A stretch of DNA of 64,000 nucleotides from Yponomeuta sedellus (taxonomy: Eukaryota; Arthropoda; Insecta; Lepidoptera; Yponomeutidae): assembly GCA_934045075.1 (NCBI GenBank), contig OW203721.1:21948672-22012671 (forward strand), read 5' to 3'. The notes below the pieces were generated by a model. The model was not told the origin of the DNA, made no database searches, and saw only the letters and a list, made by a program, of their open reading frames with translations. The first letter of the stretch is position 1, and every line of letters starts with the position of its first letter. Shown in pieces: positions 52,963 to 62,014 of this stretch. The position numbers were made by a program, and so were the translations under genes.

Positions 52963-53039
52963 GAATTTTAAGCATCTAAATAGGTTTTTTTAAAATTGTC
53001 CTTAGCACGGGTTAGTTGATTAAAAAAAAAAGAATGTAC

Positions 53040-53740
53040 CTCGATTTGTCATAATAACCTACAAATTGTAGTTTTATGAATCTCGACCATATTCGTTTAA
53101 AAAGTAGACTACCCAATGTGCATCGAACTGTCATAATAAACTACGAAATGGAGTTTTATGAAACAGGATCCTGGTGTACCACAAATAATATTTTATCTGC
53201 CTATCTTCAATTTGCCTTTTAAAAAGTCGGGGCTCAAAAACAGTAGGTAATACATTTTACATTGACTACTACAATATTTTTTTGCAAATAATGAATTAGT
53301 ATTTATTAATGACTAGCGATAGTTACACATAGCTATGTGTTAAACGGGTCTAGTCGCGATTATTTATTAGGTAATTACGTATTACCTTTTTTGTAAATAA
53401 CTATTTTTTTTTAAATAACAACCTAATCAATAGATAGAGAACCCTTAAACGTGCCTTAAACTACCAAAAGTACCTAATTATGATCCGTAATAAATTGATT
53501 TATTTGAAACCATAAAGCAGGGAACGAAATTCACGCGTGAATTGTGAATAGTTGCGCGATTGCACTAAAGCTCTATGCAGGTATTTATTTATCTAGTCGT
53601 TGTCAAAGGTGTGTAAACAAAGGTAGAACAGAGAAGTGCCAATAGTTGCCCTTATCAAACATAATCATAGCTGGATTTGTCATACGTCACAAAATTTCAT
53701 TGGCACAAATGAGGCAGCAGTTTGGTTCACGTACCTCATC
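53040..53740. other. Spacer, nothing firmly recognised
   Basis: Ttaaacgggtctagtcgcga then ttatttat (53340-53372) recurs at 15168-15195 and in reverse at 56863-56890, so a short unclassified repeat is present. Confidence 0.45.
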
Positions 53741-53746
53741 AAAAAT

Positions 53747-54100
53747 AAACAAACAAACAAACAAACAAACAAACAAACAAACAAACAAACAAACAAACAA
53801 ACAAACAAACAAACAAACAAACAAACAAACAAACAAACAAACAAACAAACAAACAAACAAACAAACAAACAAACAAACAAACAAACAAACAAACAAACAA
53901 ACAAACAAACAAACAAACAAACAAACAAACAAACAAACAAACAAACAAACAAACAAACAAACAAACAAACAAACAAACAAACAAACAAACAAACAAACAA
54001 ACAAACAAACAAACAAACAAACAAACAAACAAACAAACAAACAAACAAACAAACAAACAAACAAACAAACAAACAAACAAACAAACAAACAAACAAACAA
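53747..54100. repeat. (CAAA)n microsatellite, about 88 units
   Basis: About 354 bp of pure aaac repeats with no visible interruption until 54101, where aaaaacaaacagacaaagaa begins. Open frames on both strands arise solely from the repeat. It abuts the A/T tail of a SINE. Confidence 0.97.
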
Positions 54101-54142
54101 AAAAACAAACAGACAAAGAAACAAACAATTAAATAAATAAAT

Positions 54143-54374
54143 ATTCATGGACATATTACACAGATCTCGTTAGCCCTATACTAAGTACAACTAAATGACT
54201 TGTGTTATAGGTGCTAACTCGACGATAGATTTAATACAATAAATACATAGATAACATCCAAGACCCGAGACAAACTAGAAAAGTTTGTTTCCAAGTTTGA
54301 CCCGGCCGGGGATCGAACCCGAGACCTTCCGTTTCACAGACAGCGTGCCAAACCGCTGCGCTACCGAGGCCGTC
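54143..54374 (-). repeat. tRNA-headed SINE family A, copy 5
   Basis: The minus-strand head gacggcctcggtagcgcagc, box B ggttcgatccccg with an extra G before it, and the body to tgtccatgaat, tail atttatttattt. The tail passes directly into the (TTTG)n microsatellite. Confidence 0.9.
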
Positions 54375-54751
54375 ATCAACCTATTATGTCCTCACCGAGG
54401 GGCACGGGTCTCTTCTCTTTTTTTATGTTCTGTGGGTCTCTTCCCTGAGGAAGGTACAGGCCATAAGTACTCCACCAAGGGGGCCAAAACCGAATTGGTG
54501 GAGGTTTGCAAGACTAGTGGCTGGTCTTACTGTCAGAAGTTTTCAAGCCGCCCTAAGGCCTCTGACTTGGATTAACGACTGCCATCTATCAACGGCAGCC
54601 GGTACCAACTGCTTAACGTGCCTTGCAAAGCACGGAACCGCTCAGAAAAATTACACAAAAATGAAACCCCATCCATGCACTGAACGCGACCTGTGTTGCT
54701 TAACCTACATAATCGTTTAAGATCACTCAGGCAGCCGGGGCTACTAGCGTT
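54375..54751 (-). repeat. 5S-derived SINE, subfamily 2, near full length
   Basis: The minus-strand head ggctgcctgagtgatcttaa and aggttaagcaacacaggtcg then cgttcagtgcatggatgggg is 5S-like. The 3' end has gcccctcggtgaggacataa, then taggttgatga. Tttttttatgttctgtg is inserted in the 3' stem region. It is the most complete subfamily 2 copy. Confidence 0.82.
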
Positions 54752-54885
54752 CACGTACAGCTACAACGATATAATGTTTATCTCATTCAAAAGCGTACTT
54801 AACGTGTAACATTATACAATAATTTACAATTTATAGAATACAAGACGGAAACACTAAATGAAATGTTTTTTTCTTTTTTACGGTT

Positions 54886-54960
54886 CCGTACCCGAATGGT
54901 GCCAAACGGGACCCTAGACCCTATTGTCTGTACTTTGTACGCCAGCCCTTTAAAAGGGTT
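54886..54960 (+). repeat. 'ggttccgtaccc' repeat, 5' end only
   Basis: Tacggttccgtacccgaatg then gtgccaaacgggaccctaga; related to 34862-35378. Confidence 0.6.
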
Positions 54961-55009
54961 CTATCTTTCGTAATAGATAGCCAGTTGAAATTTTCACAGA
55001 ATATGTGTT

Positions 55010-55352
55010 ACTAGCTTTTGCCCGCGACTCCGTCCGCGTGGACTTTTTTTGCAACCCCGTTCACTACCTTAAGGGTTAAATTTAGAAAAACGGCAAAACA
55101 CGTGTTCAATCAATTGTGTTGAAGAGTATTTATTTTAAGTTTCAAGAAAATTAGACAACATTCCTTATACCCTCCCATAAAAATTTTGGCAACCCTTTTC
55201 GCCCCCTTAGGGGTTGAATTTAATAAAATCCGGTTTTATTCCTTGCCTATTTTATTATATAGACCCTCTGCACAAAATTTCAGCTTCCTAGGTCCAACGG
55301 CTTGGGCTGGGCGTTGATGAGTGAGTCAGGACTTTGAATTTTATTTATATAG
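55010..55352 (+). repeat. Moth repeat 'actagcttttgcccgcgact'
   Basis: It starts actagcttttgcccgcgact, ccgtccgcgtgg and ends ttgaattttatttatataga. I know this as a common moth repeat with a tatatagat end; probably a LINE-mobilised 3' module. Confidence 0.7.
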
Positions 55353-55354
55353 AT

Positions 55355-55905
55355 TACGGCGGATTATCTAGCAAATAATATTGTTTTTTTTTAAGTTAGA
55401 GCATAAATATAAAAAAACACGCTACACAACAAGCGGTTTTTTTATGTTTATGCTCTGTTGTAAGAACCTTATACATACGGGCATCAAACTTGGCGTGATT
55501 GTGGAACTTATTATATAGATATGCTTATGGCAAATAATAAAACATGGCGAAGCGCAACTTTGTCTCACTAAATACTTTAATAACTTCACTATCAAAATTA
55601 TAATTAATGTTGTACCACCGGATGATAATTGTTTTTATTTATTCTGTAATTTGACATATTGATAATTTACTTCATTTCATTTCAATATTTATTTAGTTTT
55701 TGACCTTGTTAATTTTTAAATAATTTAAATGCATAATAATATATGACATTTCTTGGGAATAGGCTTTTATATGTACGCTGACTAAAAATATATTTGTACG
55801 CCTTTATGGCAGGACATAGCGATCTAAAACCTAACTGAACACCAAAAGTATAAATGTACATATGATCCGCAAATAAATGTTTTATGATTATGATTCGAGA
55901 TGGCG
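55355..55905. other. Spacer with one inverted repeat
   Basis: Agagcataaatataaaaaaa and tttttttatgtttatgctct (about 55397-55450) form a hairpin. Otherwise no assignment. Confidence 0.45.
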
Positions 55906-55907
55906 TT

Positions 55908-55960
55908 ACTGGTATGGAACCCTCGGTGCGCGAGTCCTACTCGTACTTGACCGTTTTTTT
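55908..55960 (+). repeat. 'cggaaccctcggtgcgcgag' repeat, 3' end only
   Basis: Tggaaccctcggtgcgcgag then tcctactcgtacttgaccgt. Matches the end of 34862-35378. Confidence 0.75.
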
Positions 55961-55989
55961 TAATTTCATATTGATATGGCAACCAGCCT

Positions 55990-56200
55990 ATGTCGACAAA
56001 TTCTCGAATTCAAAATTCACACGAACACAAATTTCAAAAAGACGCCTGTTACCTCAGTCATCCGAGACCACGGCACCTGTAAAAGTGCCGAAACGTCGGA
56101 AAATTGTAAAAATATAATAAAACGAGTGAAATCCGTTTATAAACAGTTTTAATTATGTCTAGTGCTCGTGTTAACCTTAGAAAATACTATACAAATTCCA
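55990..56200 (+). repeat. Penelope-like element terminal region
   Basis: Acctcagtcatccgagacca, cggcacctgtaaaagtgccg and aaacgtcggaaaattgtaaa, then atgtctagtgctcgtgttaa. It is collinear with 4940-5085. GGCAC/GTGCC forms a 5-bp stem directly before GAAACGTC. Confidence 0.8.
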
Positions 56201-56204
56201 AGTC

Positions 56205-57455
56205 ACGTCTTGACACGAAATGAGTTTTTCTTTTCTTCTTGCTGTTTATAATAACTCAGAAAAATAAAAAACTCAATTGTTAATGTAATGAATAAAACAT
56301 AACCTGGCGCTGATTGAAATAAGTTTTCGTGAAATGTTTTTGACTATGTCATGCCTACATTCACACTTTTATGGTAGAAAATGGCTAGCATAGGCAAGAG
56401 TATTGTCTGTGCTTACGGGACACCCGGTTCCTCATGCAGTAACTACATGTATGTTAGTTGGTTGTTTTCATGTAGGTACTTTTCCCAACTGATAGCGGTT
56501 AGCCGACGACGAACGGATTCCTGAGAAACAAGGGGTTACCCTCCATTAACCGAGCTTTAATCAATAGAAAATGCAATGAGATAACAAAGCTTGAGTTTCC
56601 ACACCATTATATCAGGTATTGGTAGGTAGGTACATACTGGGACGACCTGAGGAATTAAAAAACACAACAATTTCAATAGAGAGGATGGTTTCAAGCTTTC
56701 AAGTACATGGAATCCAGTGCTAAGTAAATACAAATCACGCGCCTTATCACCGGACCTGTCCGTGGACGTAGTGAGTGTTGTGTGTCGGCAAGTGACTACC
56801 CACAATAATTGACTGTACTCGCCACTTCGGGAAATAAGGTAATTACATTTTGCCTAATAAATTATCGCGATTAGACCCGTTTAATATATAACTATGTATA
56901 GGTACGACCTGAGGACCTCAAGATGTGACACAAAATGTAACACAAAATTATAACATCACTTACGCATTGAAACAACTAAAGTATCCGTTGAGCCACGTCT
57001 TCAAATCAAAACACCCGACAGGACCTTTCTTGCTGCTGCTTTTCGCCCAGCCAGCCGTCGCCAAATGCTATGAACGCGACTTCACATCATTGGACAAGTA
57101 CCTAAGCAAATTGCACACAGGGAAAAGTTAAGACCAAGTTAAAACAACTTTCAATCGCAACATCACAGCCATCGCACGCTGCCGACAGATGTTTTCGCGT
57201 CTCAACTACACTAGATATTAAAAGTTGGTGTCTTTCAGAGTTCAATGTCTAATGCTTTTCAATGGCGTTACTTCAACGTGACTGAACTGCGTAGGTAATA
57301 TCGACCTTATATCGCCTGACGTCTCAATGCAATGAAATTTGCAAGCAGTATTGAACAGAAATTCCATCGTGAAAAACTCCGAAAACAATCCAAGATTGCA
57401 TTTTGAGGAATCACCTGCAGACAGACATTTTTTTATAATAGATACGCTTATTTAA
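56205..57455. other. Spacer, nothing recognised
   Basis: A fragment of the ttaaacgggtctaatcgcga repeat lies inverted at 56863-56890. Short frames have no motif support. Confidence 0.4.
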
Positions 57456-57477
57456 AAACCTATTTAGAGGCTAAAAA

Positions 57478-57770
57478 TTTCACCCATGCCGGGATTCGAA
57501 CCCGCAACCTCTGGCTATCCGTGCCAGCGCTCTACCAATTGAGCCAATGGGCGACTCACCGGCATCAGTGAAATTTCGAACCTCTTTACACTATTCTCTG
57601 TATTACGTACAGGCAGCGACATCTGGCTTAAGCTCTGTACGTAATACAGAGAATAGTGTAAAGAGGTTCGAAATTTCACTGATGCCGTAGAGTCGCCCAT
57701 TGGCTCAGTTGGATAGAGCGCTGGCACGGATAGCCAGAGGTCGCGGGTTCGAATCCCGGCATGGGTGAAA
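57478..57770. repeat. Head-to-head inverted pair of tRNA-like units
   Basis: Minus-strand tRNA-like segment at 57481-57552 and plus-strand one at 57694-57767. The flanking sequence (gtgaaatttcgaacctcttt, tctgtattacgtacag) is also mirrored, giving arms of about 134 bp around the ~22-bp centre gcagcgacatctggcttaag. The plus copy keeps TGGCTCAGTTGG, CTGGC/GCCAG, GGTTCGAATCC and an ATGGG acceptor strand that pairs with CCCAT. Confidence 0.88.
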
Positions 57771-57925
57771 TTTTATGTATAACATTTTATGTATAATTTC
57801 ATGTTATGTATAACATTGCAATGCAATCGGTTACTAGACTACCCATAGTGTGAATGAAACGACCATTACCAGACTAATATGACTCTGTTGAATAACTGTG
57901 CATTTTAGAGACTCTCGCCCAAGTC

Positions 57926-58050
57926 CCAAGATAGAATACCTTGGTACTAGGCAAGGACACCATCCAGACTGTGGTTATTTAGACGAATCAAGTAAGTGCC
58001 TCCAGTGGGCAGCAAACCCACGACCTCTGTTGCGGTATTCAAGTGAATAA
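57926..58050 (-). repeat. tRNA-headed SINE family C, copy 4
   Basis: Aggatacc-like aagatagaatacctt and gtgggcagcaaacccacgac then ctctgttgcggtattcaagt; diverged, box B damaged. Confidence 0.6.
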
Positions 58051-58323
58051 AATGTTTAGTCAGACGAGTAGGTACCTTAATTAGGGGAACGATACAACAA
58101 TAACAATTTGCCCTATAATTAGAGAAAACATGTTATCCGTCCGTAATGAAGGGAACTGTTTCTTGCATTGAATACCTCGCACGCATGCTCCAAGCCGTAG
58201 ATAGGTAGTAGGTATTCTAAACTAATATCAAACCCGTTTAAAGGCTTTGAAGTATAAAAATGTAGGCTAATTTATGAATGATAAAAGAATAAAGAGTATA
58301 GTAATAAGAGACGATTAGTGATG

Positions 58324-58393
58324 AAGCGCTCGTGGCCAAGATGAAACGAAATCGGTTCAACTAGGCCGCGAATCAATAGGCGCGGTCAGGTTA
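58324..58393 (+). repeat. 5S-derived SINE head fragment
   Basis: Gaagcgctcgtggccaagat and aataggcgcggtcaggtt. Scrambled in between. Confidence 0.55.
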
Positions 58394-58461
58394 GAAACAT
58401 AAATTCAATATCAGTTTTATAAAACATGCAATGCCTTAAAACACTTCTCTGATTTAAATAA

Positions 58462-58735
58462 AGAAGCGCTAGTGGCCTAGTAAAACCGAGTGATTGGAAC
58501 AGGTGCAGGATTAGTATCTGACCCTGGACTGACGCTAGTGGCAATTTTATCGAGCGCTTCCGTGCTTCGCAAGGTACGTTCAGCCGTTGGTGCCGCCTGT
58601 CATGTAATGGCAGTCGTTAAGCCATGTCAGAGGCCTAATGGCGGCTTGATAACTTTTGACAGTAGGGCCCGCCACTGTCTTACAATCATCCACCAACCCG
58701 GACTTGACTCCCGTGGTGGAGTATGGTCTAATCTT
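58462..58735 (+). repeat. 5S-derived SINE, head partly deleted
   Basis: Gaagcgctagtggcctagta and gagtgattggaac jump to aggtgcaggattagtatctg, then the body to gtggtggagtatggtctaat. The 3' stem is absent. Confidence 0.8.
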
Positions 58736-58963
58736 AAAGCAGGCAAGAAAAAAGCAAGCGCTGAAATTTAATGTTTTCTGCAACCGGATTTACCTTTTCC
58801 GTAGTTAATTGAGGAATAACAAGGCTTTAACAAGATTCTCGTAAATACGAATAACTCGTAAATACGAATAACTCGTATTTACAGGTTAAGTTTACAGGTT
58901 ACAGTTTTCGCCATAATAGATAAAAATTCCTTACTCGTACCTGCGGCATTAAAATGTATGGTA

Positions 58964-59062
58964 CAGTCAACAGAACATCACCATATACATTTTAGTTGCA
59001 AAGTCACCCGTAATACGACGGAGCAGAGTGCAGCGATGTACAGAATGATGTGGCATCGACTG
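58964..59062. mobile_element. 99-bp mariner-type MITE, TA target duplication
   Basis: CAGTCAACAGAACATCA at the left and, inverted, cagtcgatgccacatcat at the right, bounded by TA on both sides (58962-58963, 59063-59064). Its internal gcaaagtcacccgtaatacg then acggagcagagtgca matches 42820-42870 in reverse. Confidence 0.85.
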
Positions 59063-59099
59063 TACTTAGGTAGGTACATCTGGTATTACAATCATCTGG

Positions 59100-59290
59100 T
59101 ATACGTATTATTATTATTTTGTCTATAATTGATTGACCTGACAGATTGCATAATTATTATGATATTGACATGTAATATTTTCTTTTTGACATTTGTAAAT
59201 TTGATTATTATTTCTATATTGGATTGTTATTATGTACGGAGTCTTGACTTGTAATGAATATTACCAATAAATGATGTCTATGTCTATGTG
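59100..59290 (+). repeat. LINE 3' UTR tail with (ATGTCT)n
   Basis: AT-rich sequence ending accaataaatgatgtctatg then tctatgtg. An AATAAA-like signal plus a short tandem tail is typical of CR1-type ends. Confidence 0.55.
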
Positions 59291-59554
59291 TATTTTCATG
59301 CAATCTCGATTTACTCCTCATTGAAAAAAATCGTATTGATGAGTGGATCTCAGTAACAAATGTAGGTACCCACAAAGGGATTTTGTTACACCCCTTATAT
59401 ACCTAGTAATATGTGTTTTATCATCGTCAGCCGGTTGCAGACCACTGGTCTATGTTACAAAAATAAAATAGCTTTGTATAAGGAACAAATGAAATAAGCT
59501 CCTTGACCTCATTCTGTGTGTATTTCCATGTTATTAATTTCCTCGTTTGGTTAA

Positions 59555-59592
59555 CATACCAAACAAGGGTATCCTAGTTTGGCACCAGGTCA
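59555..59592 (+). repeat. SINE family C 3' scrap
   Basis: Gggtatcctagtttggcacc, the family C end. Confidence 0.55.
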
Positions 59593-59609
59593 ATTGATTG
59601 TGTTGTGTG

Positions 59610-60100
59610 GAAATCAACCCTTATATGTGCCCAATTCTGGGGAGCGGTCTTTCCCTGCATCACAGGAAGGTTAGGCCATACTCCACCACGAGGGCCAAGA
59701 CCGGGTTGGTGGAGGGTTGTAAGACACCCCCATTGGCCCCTATGCGCTCCAACGAGGAGATGCGGCGTTTCCTTGCCCCGTCGTATGAGTCGTTGCGATG
59801 GGGCAGGGGCGCCGCCGAAGGAGTGCCCGCAAGGGCGCCCGCAGACGGGGTCGCGGTAGTGTGCGTAAGCGTTCCCGTGGCCCCGTCCTTTGCGGTGCGG
59901 AGGAACACCCCAGGAGTTTTAGTCGGTATACCGCCCTTTTCAGGGCGGGGAGTCCGACATAACCACCGCGCTCCCCCGAGCCGGTGGTACCCGTAATAGG
60001 GTTTCTCCTGGGTAACAAAAAAGGTGGTGAGGCCTCTGACATGGCTCACCGACTGCGATTACATGACAGCCGGCGCCAACGGCTTAACGTGCCATGCGTT
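59610..60100 (-). repeat. 5S-derived SINE interrupted by a GC-rich LINE fragment
   Basis: SINE parts at 59610-59728 and 60031-60100 flank a 300-bp GC-rich block. Compared with other copies, about 50 bp of SINE (agtggcggg...cccata) is missing at the junction, so insertion was accompanied by deletion or the block replaced it. Confidence 0.75.
59729..60030 (+). mobile_element. 5'-truncated GC-rich LINE 3' fragment
   Basis: Ggtcgcggtagtgtgcgtaa through ggtggtacccgtaatagggt and ttctcctgggt matches the 169-bp insertion at 60549-60717, with about 120 bp more at the left including a frame with MRRFLAPSYESL. It is GC-rich unlike its surroundings. Which LINE it comes from I cannot say; an R1-type 3' end is my guess. 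Confidence 0.65.
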
Positions 60101-60386
60101 ATTATTATTTATTATTCAGTATATTATTTAAATAGTTCTTTTATTACTTTCTTTGAGTAATCGCGTTATCCACACAACGTGTCCCAACTTAATGACGTCA
60201 CGAGGTAACTCACTAACTAAGACAAATGTAACAAAAGGTCCGAAGACGGACCCTTCCCTCAATTAAACAATTAGGCGCGGCGAACCGGTCGAAAATTCAA
60301 TATTGCGCAGGTACCTTCATACCGAACTGAATATACCAGAAGTATCTTTTGATGAAATATGGTACCGAAACCACAGTACCTAGGTA

Positions 60387-60899
60387 CTTAAAGCTATACG
60401 AAAACGAGTAGCGCCAAAAGCAAAAATGTTGTATAACGCTTTTGTAGCGAAATGTAGAGACAAACATTTGATGCCGGGTGTAAAATTAATACGATCGATT
60501 AATAATAAATGCGATCCCCTCCAATTGATACTGCAGGGTAAAACACAGGGTCGCGGTAGTGTGCGCAAGCGTTCCCGTGGCCCCATCACTTGCGAGTGCG
60601 GAGAAACACCCCACAACACTACGTTGTCGGTATACCGCCCTTCTCAGGGCGGGGAGTCCGACATAACCACCGCGCTCCCCCGAGCCGGTGGTACCCGTAA
60701 TAGGGTTCCTCCTGAGTTAAAACACAGAGCCGCAAAAGCCTCCGGTCTGATAGGACTGATTCTTATTTTGTACGACCAGTAGACCTGCAAAACTTGGCTG
60801 AACGGTTTCAAACAGGAACCATCAATTTGTTCCGAGCCGCCACATCACGGATTACAGTGGCCACGATCATAACCGACCGCCGATAGGAGATGACAACAC
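60387..60899 (+). pseudogene. Unknown reading frame split by a retroinsertion
   Basis: A frame open from about 60387 (after a TAG) reads KRVAPKAKMLYNAFVAKC, GVKLIRSINNKCDPLQLIL and GKTQ, and meets the insertion at 60549. Past the second target duplication the same frame continues from 60719 (KTQSRKSLRSDRTDSYFVRP, LAERFQTGTINLFRAATSR) to a TAG near 60885. With one duplication copy counted, the flanks join in frame over about 110 codons. I do not recognise the protein. It could be a host exon, an older element's gene, or chance. Confidence 0.4.
60549..60717 (+). mobile_element. 169-bp retroinsertion with 10-bp target duplication
   Basis: Ggtcgcggtagtgtgcgcaa to agggttcctcctgagt is flanked by exact TAAAACACAG copies at 60539-60548 and 60718-60727. 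It is the 3' 169 bp of the LINE seen at 59729-60030, inserted without a poly(A) tail. Confidence 0.88.
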
Positions 60900-61425
60900 A
60901 AGAAGTAAAGATAAAAGAAAAGATAAACACGTTTAATGCCATATAAAATATTACATCATATCCTTCTAAGCCCTGGAGGTAACACTTAGGTACTTCAAGT
61001 CTTCTAAAACTATGTAGATTCTGAAAAACTTTTTCTTCTTGTCCAAAAAATGATGAGGAAAATATTGGACCTGGAACAGTAAGTTTTCCGGACTTCCTAC
61101 TAAATTATTTGGTGTGAATTAAGAAATTTATTCGTGATGTCCTATTTTTAGGGCGCCTAGGAGGATATAGGTACAGACCCCACACTAGGCGATGCCTGTC
61201 CCGTGGGGGATGTAAAATTAATGCAGTGATCAAATATCAAAATGAAAACGCAACTTCAAAAGAATAGAACTAAAACATCTACTGAGTAAAACATCTACTG
61301 AGAAGAATTGTTACATAGATACACGTACTAAATGAAGCAGCAAGTTGCGCAAAACAGTCTCTTCAGTAGGTAGGTAGGTAGGTAAAATGTAAGCAATTGG
61401 CTAATGGTAAAAATAATTAAAACGT
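60900..61425. other. Spacer, nothing recognised
   Basis: A short (TAGG)n run near 61370 is the only feature. Confidence 0.4.
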
Positions 61426-61427
61426 CT

Positions 61428-61500
61428 TGTCATTAGCCATTGACACCCACTGCAGGACATTAATTAGGCCTCCCTTATGTTTTTCCAAGCTTCCCAATCA
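61428..61500 (-). repeat. RTE-type LINE C-terminal scrap
   Basis: The minus strand translates DWEAWKNIREA and ends in cctgcagtgggtgtcaatgg, the degraded version of the usual ...W...EA...cctgcagtgg end. Confidence 0.45.
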
Positions 61501-61970
61501 AGGATTGAGACAAAAAAGTTATTTGTAATTCAGACGTAAATAGAAAAATGTAGGCCGAAATTGAAAACAAAATCGCGTCGAACCTTATCCTCAAGCACAT
61601 TAGCACATTAGAGCGTATTCTGCATTTATTGTAATGAACACCGACCCATTAAAAGGCAGCCTTGCCTCGCCCGCTAAAAATCCCTTTCCAAAAACGCCTA
61701 ATTAACAAAGGTTATTTTTTCCAAGCAACGTGATAAAAAGATAATTCATTCAACAGAATCTCTTCGGGCATAATAAGTTAAATACCAGGCTCGATCTGTT
61801 TATATTACCTACTAATGAGGATTCTACCAATACCATTGCTTTTTCTAAAGAAAGATTGATCGACTAAAAATAATAATTGTATTAGCACTAATAACTAACT
61901 TTTGAGGTCGTTGCCGATCTATTCATTTTTGCGAAATATGTAGAGATGACTCGTATATAGGTTCCCTAAC

Positions 61971-62010
61971 GGCCGGTTTCAGAATTGAGAATTTCATCAC
62001 GTAAATATCG
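61971..62010 (+). repeat. MITE terminus (cggtttcagaattgagaatt)
   Basis: It matches the ends of the 14319-14777 MITE. No partner end was found nearby. Confidence 0.6.
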
Positions 62011-62014
62011 CTAT

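Larger units (their letters stand above)
51995..53035 (+). repeat. Tandem array of a ~310-bp unit carrying a tRNA-like gene
   Basis: Three units are delimited by gcacggg at 52011, 52324, 52634 and 53005 (periods 313, 310, 371). Each holds gatatcattccgatgtaaaa, aagtaggtactcggggctgc, cagatgtcgctgcctgtacg, then a tRNA-like segment and aaataggttttt. The third unit is longer because a (TA)n run expanded. The A-rich junctions (gcattaaaaaaaaa) suggest a mobile origin. Confidence 0.88.

Noticed and set aside
51995..53035. CRISPR-like repeat-spacer array
   Set aside because: Units are ~310 bp, contiguous and similar throughout, in eukaryotic DNA. There are no short regular repeats with unique spacers.
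53636..54154. Long open frames (up to 166 codons) on both strands rich in NKQT or CLFV
   Set aside because: They are translations of the (CAAA)n microsatellite. Every frame is open because the repeat contains no stop.
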